A stretch of DNA of 38,323 bases from Prevotella sp. (GTDB taxonomy: Bacteria > Bacteroidota > Bacteroidia > Bacteroidales > Bacteroidaceae): the NCBI GenBank assembly GCA_017524385.1, contig JAFWSS010000122.1, forward strand, positions 1-38,323. Direction: 5' to 3'. The position numbers and the translations under genes are program-made. The notes under the pieces were generated by a model. The model made no database searches. It had not been told where the DNA came from and saw nothing but the letters and a program-made list of their open reading frames with translations. Shown piece after piece: positions 24,805 through 32,804 of the stretch. Numbering within the stretch: position 1 is the stretch's first letter; every line of letters starts with the position of its first letter.

Positions 24805-25575
24805 ATGGACATCAGCAACGCCATCAAGCAATACAATGCCATAGAGCGACATAAAGAAGGGCGACACGGCTTTGGGAGGTTCTCTCCCAAAGCCGTGCTC
24901 TTCGACATGGACGGCGTACTATACGATTCCATGCGTTTCCATGCCAAGGCCTGGCATGAGTCGATGAGACAATACGGCATCGCCATGAGCGAAGCCCAAG
25001 CCTATGAACACGAAGGCATGCGCGGAATGGAAACCATCCGCGAAATAGCCCTCCTGCAACCAGGCAAGGAACATCTTGCCGACAAGGCGGATGAGATATA
25101 CAAGGTGAAGTCGGCCCTCTTCGCCTCCTATGGTGAACCCTCCAAGATGAAAGGTGTGGAAGAGCTGATGCGGCAGATGAAAGCCGACGGCATGACCATC
25201 TGCGTGGTCACCGGCAGCGGGCAGCACTCATTGCTCGACCGTCTGGAGCGAGACTTTCCCGACCTCTTGCACCGCGAACTGATGGTGACCTGTTTCGACG
25301 TAAGCGAAGGAAAGCCCAAACCCTACCCTTACCTTCAAGGTTTGGCAAAATGCGGAGTAGAGCCTTGGGAAGCCATCGTGGTGGAGAACGCCCCCCTTGG
25401 CGTACAAGCCAGCGTGGCAGCGGAAATCTTCACCGTGGCAGTCAACACCGGGCCCCTTCACGACGACAAGTTGCTAGAAAAAGGAGCAAACCTGCTCTAC
25501 CACACCATGGACGAGTTCCACCAAGACTGGACAACCCTGCTCACCCTGGCGCGAGACACCTCACCAAACCCATAA
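24805..25575 (+). CDS. HAD-superfamily phosphatase, beta-phosphoglucomutase-like
   Basis: This 256-aa protein has HAD motif I as AVLFDMDGVLYDS (nucleophile Asp34, Asp36). An alpha-helical cap follows (residues about 47-110), then motif II in CVVTGSGQHSLLD, motif III Lys in SEGKPKPYPY and motif IV in IVVENAPLGVQAS. Motif IV has Asn where most relatives have Asp (VEDSxxG). About 28 residues precede motif I, longer than usual. The position 2 nt after pgi suggests a phosphorylated sugar or glycolytic side product as substrate; this is inference, and the fold does not fix the substrate. Confidence 0.85.
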   Translation: MDISNAIKQYNAIERHKEGRHGFGRFSPKAVLFDMDGVLYDSMRFHAKAWHESMRQYGIAMSEAQAYEHEGMRGMETIREIALLQPGKEHLADKADEIYKVKSALFASYGEPSKMKGVEELMRQMKADGMTICVVTGSGQHSLLDRLERDFPDLLHRELMVTCFDVSEGKPKPYPYLQGLAKCGVEPWEAIVVENAPLGVQASVAAEIFTVAVNTGPLHDDKLLEKGANLLYHTMDEFHQDWTTLLTLARDTSPNP

Positions 25576-25591
25576 AACCACATAAAGACAA

Positions 25592-26098
25592 ATGACAAGA
25601 AGAAACGCTTTCATCATCCTGCTATTTGCCCTGGCCGTCACCATGACACTCACCAGTTGTCACGGCGACAGCGGCGACGGCGTGATGGAACGCCCCGACT
25701 ACACCAGCATCGACTTCAAACTCGCATTGAGTCCCGAAATGCTGAAATTCTATGACATTCAAGCCACCTACACCTCGATTTCCGAAGAAGAGAAGACGGT
25801 AGAAATCACCAACGAGACTTGGCGTGTCACCGAAAAAGTAGAGGGTTATCGCAACATCGACTTCAAGCTCAAAGTCATTGCCACGGTGAAGACACAGGAG
25901 CCACGTCTGGACGAGAAAGTGGATGAATATGCCCTCACCTGCGAATACAGCGCGGAATACTACACCAAACCCACCAGCGCCAAGCGCATGGCACAGGAGA
26001 CATTGAACAAGAAATTGAAAAAAACCGGTGTTGCCGCATACTTGGCCGAGCACCCCGTCATCTCTCTGGTGAACTATCAAAAAAACAACACCCCCTGA
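25592..26098 (+). CDS. Predicted lipoprotein, 168 aa, function unknown
   Basis: The N-terminus TRRNAFIILLFALAVTMTLT with SC at 22-23 is a type II signal peptide with lipobox LTSC, so Cys23 would be lipidated. The mature part is mainly beta-like with conserved-looking WRVTEKVEGY and YALTCEYSAEYYTKP and a basic stretch near the end. No known domain was recognised. It lies 16 nt after the HAD gene and 2 nt before mnmA, so it is on the operon transcript, although its envelope location has no clear link to its neighbours. Confidence 0.75.
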   Translation: MTRRNAFIILLFALAVTMTLTSCHGDSGDGVMERPDYTSIDFKLALSPEMLKFYDIQATYTSISEEEKTVEITNETWRVTEKVEGYRNIDFKLKVIATVKTQEPRLDEKVDEYALTCEYSAEYYTKPTSAKRMAQETLNKKLKKTGVAAYLAEHPVISLVNYQKNNTP

Positions 26099-26100
26099 AA

Positions 26101-27177
26101 ATGAAAGAGAACCTGACCGACAAGCGAATCGCCTTGCTGCTCTCTGGCGGCGTCGATAGTTCCGTGGTGCTCCACGAGCTATGCTCGCAGGGGCTTCACC
26201 CCGACTGTTTTTACATCAAAATCGGTCCGGAGGAGGACGAGGAGTGGGACTGCTCCTCAGAGGAAGACATGGAAATGTGCACCGCCCTTGCCCACCGCTA
26301 CGGCGTACGCCTCGAGGTGGTGGACTGCCATCATGAGTACTGGGACCGTGTGACCCGCTACACGATGGACAAGGTGCGTGCCGGGCTCACCCCCAATCCA
26401 GATGTGATGTGCAACCGCCTCATCAAGTTTGGTGCCTTCGATGAGAAAGCAGGCCACGACTACGACCTCATCGCCACAGGGCATTACGCACAAACGGAAA
26501 TCATCGACGGGAAGAAATGGCTGGTCACCAGCCCCGACCCGGTGAAAGACCAAACCGACTTCCTGGCTCAAATCGAGGACTGGCAATTGAAGAAAGCCCT
26601 CTTCCCGATAGGCCATTATTTGAAAGAAGAGGTGAGGAGCATCGCTGAGCGCGAGCACCTGGTCAACGCCCGACGGAAAGACTCCCAAGGCATCTGCTTC
26701 CTTGGGAAAATCAACTATAACGAATACATCCGCCGTTACCTCGGTGAAAATCCCGGCGACGTGCTGGAACATGAGACAGGGAAACTGATTGGCCGCCATC
26801 GCGGACTGTGGTTCCACACCATCGGGCAGCGCCACGGCCTGGGCTTCGGCGGCGGTCCGTGGTTCGTGGTGAAAAAAGACATGGAACGCAACATCCTATA
26901 CGTGAGCAAGGGATACGAGCCCCAAACGGCCTACAAGGATGTTTTCCGCATCCATGCTTTCCATTACCTCACGGAAGAGGTGACCTTGCGTGATGTCACC
27001 TTCAAGATACGACATACGCCAGAGTTCCACCACGCCGTGCTCGACAGCATCGGTCCCGGTGAGTATGTCGTCCATTCCGAGCACCCCATCCAAGGGGTGG
27101 CTCCCGGGCAGTTCTGCGTGGTCTACGACACCGACCACCACCGCTGCTTCGGCTCGGCGGAAATATATTATGATTGA
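26101..27177 (+). CDS. mnmA: tRNA-specific 2-thiouridylase MnmA
   Basis: This 358-aa enzyme puts sulfur on U34 of tRNAs for Lys, Glu and Gln. It has the PP-loop LLLSGGVDSSVV (residues 12-23), Cys104 in NPDVMCNRLIKFG, and Cys199 in KDSQGICFLG; these are the catalytic pair. TIGQRHGLG and the C-terminal beta domain ending SAEIYYD are also present. Tandem placement with lysS groups two tRNA-Lys functions on one transcript. It is last in the operon, and the stop codon lies inside a heptamer repeat patch. Confidence 0.95.
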   Translation: MKENLTDKRIALLLSGGVDSSVVLHELCSQGLHPDCFYIKIGPEEDEEWDCSSEEDMEMCTALAHRYGVRLEVVDCHHEYWDRVTRYTMDKVRAGLTPNPDVMCNRLIKFGAFDEKAGHDYDLIATGHYAQTEIIDGKKWLVTSPDPVKDQTDFLAQIEDWQLKKALFPIGHYLKEEVRSIAEREHLVNARRKDSQGICFLGKINYNEYIRRYLGENPGDVLEHETGKLIGRHRGLWFHTIGQRHGLGFGGGPWFVVKKDMERNILYVSKGYEPQTAYKDVFRIHAFHYLTEEVTLRDVTFKIRHTPEFHHAVLDSIGPGEYVVHSEHPIQGVAPGQFCVVYDTDHHRCFGSAEIYYD

Positions 27178-27219
27178 AGATTGAAGATTGAAGATTGAAA
27201 ATTGAAGATTGAAGATTGG
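27173..27219 (+). repeat. Heptamer ATTGAAG repeats after mnmA
   Basis: Six to seven near-perfect copies of ATTGAAG begin at the mnmA stop codon. A short echo (AAGATTGAAGATTGAG) occurs at 36814-36829. Confidence 0.75.
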
Positions 27220-27260
27220 GGATATATGGCTGTTATTACGTGCCATCTATCCCCAATTCA

Positions 27261-27290
27261 AATAGGGAAAAACCCCGGAGAAATAGGGAT
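27261..27290 (+). promoter_or_regulatory. 21-bp direct-repeat element, site A (two copies)
   Basis: AATAGGG occurs at 27261-27267 and 27282-27288, exactly 21 bp apart, with CCCCGGA between. The same element occurs on the minus strand at 29012-29061. The last repeat ends 32 positions before the -7 box and just upstream of the -33 box, the usual place for an activator. Confidence 0.65.
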
Positions 27291-27297
27291 AGCACCA

Positions 27298-27329
27298 TTG
27301 GAGGTGAAAAAAAAAGTCCTACCTTTGCC
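27298..27329 (+). promoter_or_regulatory. Promoter of the 27369 outer-membrane gene
   Basis: TTG (27298-27300), a 19-nt spacer, then TACCTTTGCC (27320-27329). The leader is about 40 nt. Confidence 0.7.
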
Positions 27330-27368
27330 ATCGTAAACAAGATATAAAACCCTCTAAAACAGAAAAAG

Positions 27369-28079
27369 ATGAAAAGGACAATGACACACCTCATGGCAGC
27401 CCTTTGCGTGCTCGCCCTGACAGCCACCTTGCCCGCGCAAGCACAGACACGTCATCGTGGCAGATACACTCCTCCAGCTCCTCGCGGCGGCTACTCCACA
27501 CATTCCTCCCGCAGTTACAGCTACGCACCCAACACGTATTTCGGTTTCCGCTTCGGCCTCTCGGCATCACACATCAATTCTGATGCTCCTGACCTGAACG
27601 GCAGTTCCAGCAAGACCGGGCTCAACGTGGGTGCCGTGGTAGGCGTCCAATTGGCTCCGCAAGCCCCGCTGTTCTTCGAGACGGGCCTGGAATACTCTGA
27701 GAAAGGTGGAAAGGGCAAATTAGGGGGAGACAAGTTCTCCATCGGCCTCAACTACCTCGAAGTGCCTCTCACCTTGAAATACTCGGCCTATGTGGCTCCC
27801 GCCACCGCCGTGGAACCCTTTGTCGGCGGCTATCTGTCCTGCGGCGTGGGTGGCAAGGTGAAGGATTATGGAAATCGTGAAGCATACAGTTCGTTCGACG
27901 ACCACTATGGGGCAAATTTCAAACGCTTTGATGGCGGCATCCGCGTGGGATGCGGCTTGGCCTATGAGATGCTCTATGCGGAACTCGGCTATGACTTCGG
28001 CCTCACGAACATCGGCGACAACGCCTTCGACGACACGCACAACGGTGCACTCTTCCTCAACATCGGCGTGAACTTCTAA
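27369..28079 (+). CDS. Outer-membrane beta-barrel protein (PorT-like), 236 aa
   Basis: The signal peptide is TMTHLMAALCVLALTATLPA, cut near AQAQ. A basic, Tyr/Ser-rich linker follows (residues about 27-55), then an eight-strand-like barrel with alternating strands such as YFGFRFGLSASHI, FFETGLEYSEKG and YLEVPLTLKYSAY, ending GALFLNIGVNF with a terminal Phe. It fits the small outer-membrane barrel families of Bacteroidetes (PorT / outer membrane beta-barrel domain); no specific function can be given. It converges on another barrel gene (28158-28889) that has the same 21-bp upstream element, which suggests co-regulation. Confidence 0.8.
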   Translation: MKRTMTHLMAALCVLALTATLPAQAQTRHRGRYTPPAPRGGYSTHSSRSYSYAPNTYFGFRFGLSASHINSDAPDLNGSSSKTGLNVGAVVGVQLAPQAPLFFETGLEYSEKGGKGKLGGDKFSIGLNYLEVPLTLKYSAYVAPATAVEPFVGGYLSCGVGGKVKDYGNREAYSSFDDHYGANFKRFDGGIRVGCGLAYEMLYAELGYDFGLTNIGDNAFDDTHNGALFLNIGVNF

Positions 28080-28107
28080 ACTATCAGAAATCACCTCATC
28101 CCATGAC

Positions 28108-28136
28108 AAATGCAGCCTTTTCAGGCTGCATTTTTT
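28108..28136 (+). terminator. Terminator between convergent barrel genes
   Basis: AAATGCAGCCT (28108-28118) pairs with AGGCTGCATTT (28123-28133), a 4-nt loop, then more T. It is strong for the plus-strand gene and may also end the minus-strand gene. Confidence 0.8.
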
Positions 28137-28157
28137 CTTGCTGTGCGGAAAACCACT

Positions 28158-28889
28158 TTAGAAATACACTCTCACCCCCGCGAGCAAACTGACACGCTCG
28201 ATGCCATATACATCATCCTCATCTTTGATGTAATAGCCTTTGGGTTCAAACTGGAAGAGGGTGTTCCAATTGAGTTGCAAGCCAAAGGCCACATTTTTAG
28301 CCACTCCGTATTCCACCCCGACACCTACCATCGCAGCAAAATCCTTCTCGGTGTGCGTATATTGGAATCCTTTCTCCTTCAAGATGCCACATCCCAGACC
28401 AAATTCCAGTTCGGCGCGAACCAGCCCTTTGCTGTCGAGATAGTCACTGTAGGCCACCAACGGTCCCACATACTTGATTTCCACATTCAAGTCCCTGTCG
28501 AACGAAGTGTTGAACAAATACGCACTTGCTCCCAATCCAAAACCGGAACGCCATAAATGTTGGTACTCGACACCATAATCCAGGCCCAACTTGTATTCAT
28601 AGAAATTCCTCGGAGTCTCCACTTCCGAACAGACGAGCGAAGGGCCGACATTCACCTTGACGACATTACACGGGACACGCTTTTCATCAAACGGGAACCT
28701 ATTTACATCCTCCAATTTGATGGTCGGCAGTCTTTTCCCTGTCACAGTCAAGTCATCGGAAGCCATGTCTTCACTTGACTGGCCTTTACTCACAGGTTCC
28801 ACCGAGGACAACAGTTTCGAAGAAGAACAACCTACGACCAAAGCCGCCAACACACTCAAGGAAAAAAAGGTAAAACAACGTGAAAACAT
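28158..28889 (-). CDS. Predicted lipoprotein with outer-membrane barrel-like domain, 243 aa
   Basis: The ATG at 28887-28889 gives FSRCFTFFSLSVLAALVVGC, a type II signal peptide with Cys21 as the lipidation site (LVVGC). Longer frames to 29003 would add 38 residues and break this signal. After a polar region with TIKLEDVNRFPFDEKR, residues about 95-243 look like beta-hairpins of a small barrel (GFGLGASAYLFN, VGVGVEYGVAKNVAFGLQLN), ending VSLLAGVRVYF with a terminal Phe. A lipidated N-terminus on a barrel-like protein is unusual. It shares the 21-bp upstream element with the convergent barrel gene at 27369. Confidence 0.7.
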   Translation of the reverse strand: MFSRCFTFFSLSVLAALVVGCSSSKLLSSVEPVSKGQSSEDMASDDLTVTGKRLPTIKLEDVNRFPFDEKRVPCNVVKVNVGPSLVCSEVETPRNFYEYKLGLDYGVEYQHLWRSGFGLGASAYLFNTSFDRDLNVEIKYVGPLVAYSDYLDSKGLVRAELEFGLGCGILKEKGFQYTHTEKDFAAMVGVGVEYGVAKNVAFGLQLNWNTLFQFEPKGYYIKDEDDVYGIERVSLLAGVRVYF

Positions 28890-28970
28890 ATCCAAGAATT
28901 TTATAGGGTTATAATCAAGAAAGATGGAAGCCAAGGAAGCCAAACCACTGCCCATGGCCTCCATCTTTGT

Positions 28971-29003
28971 TGCAAAAATGCAAAGAAATCTTAAATTCAT
29001 CAA
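28971..29003 (-). promoter_or_regulatory. Probable promoter of the 28158-28889 gene
   Basis: Minus strand CATTTTTGCA (28971-28980) matches the -7 box except its first base, with TTG (29001-29003) 20 nt upstream. Its distance to the 21-bp repeats (32) equals that at site A, which supports the call despite the imperfect box. TTTCTTTGCA at 28979-28988 is an alternative. Confidence 0.5.
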
Positions 29004-29011
29004 GAGTTTTT

Positions 29012-29061
29012 CCCTAATATTCCGGGGATTTACCCTAATGCTCCGGGGGATTATCCCTATT
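29012..29061 (-). promoter_or_regulatory. 21-bp direct-repeat element, site B (three copies)
   Basis: On the minus strand AATAGGG, ATTAGGG and ATTAGGG start at 29061, 29039 and 29018 (steps of 22 and 21), with CCCCGGA between copies. It is the same pattern and promoter distance as at 27261-27288. This is a likely binding site for a shared regulator. Confidence 0.65.
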
Positions 29062-29082
29062 TTGTATCTCCACCTCGCTCAC

Positions 29083-29124
29083 AAAAAAGGCCATGCCCTT
29101 GCTTTCTTGGAGCAAAGGCATGGC
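29083..29124 (-). terminator. Terminator of the frr-rsgA-propeller operon
   Basis: GCCATGCCCTTGCT (29090-29103) pairs with AGCAAAGGCATGGC (29111-29124) with one mismatch. On the minus strand the hairpin is followed by CTTTTTT. Confidence 0.75.
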
Positions 29125-29193
29125 TTTTTCGTGACAGGAATCGTTTTTACAGGAAACTCCAGGAATACTTGAAAAACGAGAACCTTAACAGGT

Positions 29194-30783
29194 TCATCCT
29201 TGCGCTTTCTTCTGACGTCTTCTCACGAGGAGCCCCACGATGGCAAGGACGATGACAACGCCCGCACCGATGGCGACAGGCGACATGCCACCGCCATCCT
29301 CGCCATCGAGCATGGCGGTGAGGTTGCCACCGGCCTTCTCCTCCTTGCCAAGGTCGGCAGAATCCTTGTTCTCCAGCGTCTCCAAGACGGCAGCTCCGTC
29401 AGTATTCTTAAGCACTGGTTCCGGCTCGGCATACTCCACCTCATAGATGTTGACGGCATTGCCGCTGGTTCCGGCAGTCCCCCTCCCCTGCGAGGTGACG
29501 ATGACGTAGCGCCCGTCATTGGAAATGTCGAGTCCTACGGGATAAGAATCCACGTCGATGTTGGCCACTGCCTTCATCGTCCTGGTATCGACAACATAGA
29601 GTTTGCTGGCGAGGTTGCAAGCAGCAAAGACAAAATGCCCGCTTGGCGATATTTCTATGGTGCGTGCCCCTGCTCCCACCTTGCATTCCTCCCATCCTCC
29701 AACGTTGGTGGTCTTCCCTGCCATGGCCTTTGCAGCCGCCATGAACTTGTCTAATTTGATGCGCTGCACATATCCGGCCTTGTTGACGCTGAGATAGAGA
29801 TAGCCGTCGCGTATGACAAGATGCCTCACGTTGGCCATCATTCCCAACACCCTTCCGAGATATTCCTGCGTCTCCATGTTGATGACGGCGATGCCGCCAT
29901 TCCCTCCCATGCATCCCACGAGGAGGTATTTGTCATCAGGCGTGAAGACAGTTCCCCTGAGGCAATACCCACTCTTGTTGTCGCGATCGACAGATTCCTT
30001 GAGACTGAAATTGAGCGGCAACACATAATCGACCACGAGGAGTTTCTCATGGAACCACTCGTCGGGGTTGAGGCTAGCCACGTTGACCAGTCCCACGGTG
30101 TTGTTGCCCCAATGCGTGATGGCCACATGTTTTCCATCGTGCGACGTGGCCACCATCTTAGGCAGCGGTCCCGTCTCCATTAGTTTAACAATTTGGTCGG
30201 TCTTGGTGTCTATGACGGCGACAGCCGACGGGTCTTGGGCATTAAGGTCGTAGGTGCGCCTGTAGAACGGAATCCACAAGTATCGTCCACCATGCGAGAA
30301 GGTAGCCTCTACAGGTTTCCCCTGGAAGGTGTTCAGGTTGTGAGTGTAGTGTGTGAAAGGATAGAACTGGCTCGGTTTGCTCCACAAAGCGTCGTCCTTC
30401 CCGTCCTTGAAGTCATATTTTATCACCTTTAGCCTCTCATGGGTTTTCATATCATAGACCACGGTAGCGCATCCCTCGAGTGAGTTGACATAATACTTGG
30501 TTCCATCGGGGTGTATGTTGGCCGACTTGGGTGAGTTGACATACGGGTCCCTGTATTCCTTAGGGCTTCCACCATAATTGACATGTTTCTTGATGATGGT
30601 AAGAGTCAGCTCTCCTCCTTGGGCCTTGGCAGTGGTGCCCATGGCCGGATGCACCAACCTTTCCGCAGCAGCCGTATTGGTGGTTTGTGTCTTGCTCTTG
30701 ACAGAATCTTGTGCTTGAGCCGTGGCGCATGCCAAAACTGTCAAGGCACACGCGGAAAAAAAGAAATGCTTGAAAATTATCAT
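29194..30783 (-). CDS. Exported YncE-like beta-propeller protein with C-terminal membrane anchor, 529 aa
   Basis: The ATG at 30781-30783 gives the signal peptide IIFKHFFFSACALTVLACAT (cut near AQAQ); a longer frame overlaps rsgA. Residues about 75-430 hold repeated propeller blades with the pattern 'DG/GR-Y-V ... V-D-x-T': IHPDGTKYYVNSLEG, SHGGRYLWIPF, SHDGKHVAITHWGNNTVGLV, TPDDKYLLVGCMGGNGGIAV, SPSGHFVFAACNLASKLYVV and SNDGRYVIVTSQG. The C-terminus has an acidic linker, one membrane helix (SPVAIGAGVVIVLAIVGLLV) and RRRQKKAQG, so the propeller faces the periplasm or surface. It lies 31 nt after rsgA. Ligand unknown. Confidence 0.82.
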   Translation of the reverse strand: MIIFKHFFFSACALTVLACATAQAQDSVKSKTQTTNTAAAERLVHPAMGTTAKAQGGELTLTIIKKHVNYGGSPKEYRDPYVNSPKSANIHPDGTKYYVNSLEGCATVVYDMKTHERLKVIKYDFKDGKDDALWSKPSQFYPFTHYTHNLNTFQGKPVEATFSHGGRYLWIPFYRRTYDLNAQDPSAVAVIDTKTDQIVKLMETGPLPKMVATSHDGKHVAITHWGNNTVGLVNVASLNPDEWFHEKLLVVDYVLPLNFSLKESVDRDNKSGYCLRGTVFTPDDKYLLVGCMGGNGGIAVINMETQEYLGRVLGMMANVRHLVIRDGYLYLSVNKAGYVQRIKLDKFMAAAKAMAGKTTNVGGWEECKVGAGARTIEISPSGHFVFAACNLASKLYVVDTRTMKAVANIDVDSYPVGLDISNDGRYVIVTSQGRGTAGTSGNAVNIYEVEYAEPEPVLKNTDGAAVLETLENKDSADLGKEEKAGGNLTAMLDGEDGGGMSPVAIGAGVVIVLAIVGLLVRRRQKKAQG

Positions 30784-30814
30784 TTTTATGGTAATGCTGA
30801 TCTTCGCTTGAATG

Positions 30815-31747
30815 TCAGAATGCCTCGCGGTACTTGGCCTCGTCCTTGTCATCGAGCATGCTCACATAGGAGTTGTACCTGCTGAGTGCGATGTAATGCT
30901 GTTCTACAGCCTGCAGCACGGCACATCCTGGTTCGTGCGTATGCGTGCAGTTGCCAAATCGGCAGTTTTTTGAGAAATGAAAGATTTCACGGAAATAGCC
31001 GCAGATTTCCTGCGGTTCCATGTCAAATGAGCCGAAGCCCTTGATGCCCGGAGTGTCGATGGCCCATCCTCCCCCCGGCAGTTTCAGCATCTCGCTGAAA
31101 GTGGTGGTGTGTGTGCCTGTCCCATGGGCGGCAGAAAGTTCCGCCGTGCGCAGGTTCAGTCCAGGGATGAGTCTGTTGAGCAATGTGGATTTCCCCACTC
31201 CGCTGTTACCGCTGAAGACAGACACCTTTCCGTCGAGCATGGTCTTCAGCTTGTCGAAGCCCATTCCGGTTTCCGCCGACACCTGCAAGACGTCGTAGCC
31301 GATGTTCTCATACAAGTCGGCCACCATCTGCTGCATCCTGAGGTCGTCGCTGTCGAGGAGGTCGGTCTTGTTCAACACGAGCACGACAGGCACCCTGTAG
31401 GCCTCAGCCGATGCAAGGAACCTGTCGACGAAAGTAAGCGAGGTGACGGGATAGTTGACGGTGGCAATGAGAAAGGCCTGGTCCACATTGGCGGCAATGA
31501 TATGGCATTGCTTGGAAAGGTTGGGCGACTTTCTGACGATGTAGTTCTTGCGGTCTTCTATCTCGTTGATGAAAGCCGTCCCCTGTGCGTTTCGTATGAT
31601 GCCCACCCTGTCGCCCACAGCCACCGGGTTGGTGCTGCGGATATCCTTGAGACGGAAATTTCCTTTAATTTTGCTTTCCACCGTCTCACCTTCATCGGTG
31701 AGTACGGTGTACCAGCTTCCCGTGTTCCTGATGACGAGTCCTTTCAC
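30815..31747 (-). CDS. rsgA: Ribosome small-subunit-dependent GTPase RsgA
   Basis: This 310-aa circularly permuted GTPase acts late in 30S assembly. The OB-fold is N-terminal ([20 protein letters not shown]). The permuted G motifs are G4 (VLNKTDLL), G1 ([17 protein letters not shown]) and G3 ([10 protein letters not shown]), in that order. The zinc site follows ([14 protein letters not shown]). All are intact and the length is normal. It starts 4 nt after the frr stop, pairing ribosome recycling with ribosome maturation. Confidence 0.95.
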   Translation of the reverse strand: MKGLVIRNTGSWYTVLTDEGETVESKIKGNFRLKDIRSTNPVAVGDRVGIIRNAQGTAFINEIEDRKNYIVRKSPNLSKQCHIIAANVDQAFLIATVNYPVTSLTFVDRFLASAEAYRVPVVLVLNKTDLLDSDDLRMQQMVADLYENIGYDVLQVSAETGMGFDKLKTMLDGKVSVFSGNSGVGKSTLLNRLIPGLNLRTAELSAAHGTGTHTTTFSEMLKLPGGGWAIDTPGIKGFGSFDMEPQEICGYFREIFHFSKNCRFGNCTHTHEPGCAVLQAVEQHYIALSRYNSYVSMLDDKDEAKYREAF

Positions 31748-31751
31748 CTGC

Positions 31752-32312
31752 CTACACGGTCATGATTTCCTTGTTCTTTGCGGCAAGAATCTCCTCAATC
31801 TTCTTGATGTACTTGTCGTGGAGCTTCTGGAGTTCGAGTTCTGCATCCTTCTCGTTGTCCTCTGAAAGTCCATCCTTGATAGCTTTCTTGAGTTTATCCT
31901 TGATGTCTCCCCTTACATTTCGCACCTCGACCTTTGCTTTCTCCGCAATCTTGTTGCACTGCTTGGTGAGTTCCCTGCGTCGCTCTTCGGTGGGTTGTGG
32001 TATGTTGAGACGGATGATTTCCCCGTTGTTCTCCGGAGTGATGCCCACGTCGGAGTCCATGATGGCCTTCTCAATGGTGCGTATCATCTTCTTGTCCCAG
32101 GGCCTGATGGCGATGGTTCTTGGGTCGGGCGTCGACACGTTTGCCACTTGGTTGAGCGGCACCATGCTACCATAGGATTCCACCTTGACACCGCTGACGA
32201 TTGCGGTGTTGGCCCTTCCTGCTCTGATCTTGGCCAGTGCGTCCTCAAGGAACATGGCGGCCATCTCCATTCTCTCTTCACTTTCGCTAAGTGTTGCTTT
32301 AACGTCTATCAT
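31752..32312 (-). CDS. frr: Ribosome recycling factor
   Basis: This 186-aa protein splits post-termination ribosomes with EF-G. Signature parts are [80 protein letters not shown] and the C-terminal helix. The length is exactly that of the family. It is the first gene of the frr-rsgA-propeller operon. Confidence 0.96.
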   Translation of the reverse strand: MIDVKATLSESEERMEMAAMFLEDALAKIRAGRANTAIVSGVKVESYGSMVPLNQVANVSTPDPRTIAIRPWDKKMIRTIEKAIMDSDVGITPENNGEIIRLNIPQPTEERRRELTKQCNKIAEKAKVEVRNVRGDIKDKLKKAIKDGLSEDNEKDAELELQKLHDKYIKKIEEILAAKNKEIMTV

Positions 32313-32339
32313 AGTTTGTTATCAATGGTTTCTGTCGGG

Positions 32340-32370
32340 CAAAATTATGAATATTTTTGATACCATGCAA
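32340..32370 (-). promoter_or_regulatory. Promoter of the frr operon
   Basis: Minus strand TAATTTTG (32340-32347), with TTG (32368-32370) 20 nt upstream. It is 27 nt before the frr start. Confidence 0.6.
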
Positions 32371-32390
32371 AAAAATGCATAGAAAATTGA

Positions 32391-32712
32391 ATGATAGAGC
32401 TTGAATTAATCATGGAACTTAATCTCTCCAATAGCAAAACCTTGTTTCAACACGTACTCGAGTCTTCCGCTTCGCTCGTCGAAGAATTACATGTGATGTG
32501 CAGTGGCTCTTTACAAAATGGTGGAAGAAATGTTGAATTTAGTATCGTGAACACCCCCAAACGGCAAAAAATGCAGTGATGCCATCCGGACATGCATGAA
32601 GCAACAGCAGTCGCAACAGGCCTGCCTCTACGGTGCGCACCAGGTGTTGAATTCTTCCCACGGGGAAGACAAAATGGTGCTGATCATGTCAAAATCCGTA
32701 AAATTGGTATAG
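32391..32712 (+). pseudogene. Possible degraded small gene with a frameshift
   Basis: A 62-codon frame (from 32391; inner ATG 32412 reads MELNLSNSKTLFQHVLESSA) ends at 32577-32579. A +1 frame from 32551 continues PNGKKCSDAIRTCMKQQQSQ to a TAG at 32710-32712. Joined, they would give one ~105-aa protein. No family was recognised and no promoter fits well. It may instead be non-coding: the 490-nt gap between frr and the dehydrogenase gene shows nothing else. Confidence 0.25.
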
Positions 32713-32753
32713 ATTCAGATAATATGTTTAATATCCATATCGCATAATGTTCA

Positions 32754-32763
32754 TAACTTTGCA
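32754..32763 (+). promoter_or_regulatory. Promoter (-7 box) of the dehydrogenase-flavodoxin pair
   Basis: TAACTTTGCA at 32754-32763, about 40 nt before the 32805 start. A TTTA at 32727-32730 is a poor -33 match. Confidence 0.55.
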
Positions 32764-32804
32764 GTGTGATTAAAAACGATAGTACTAATTAAAACGAAAA
32801 TAAC

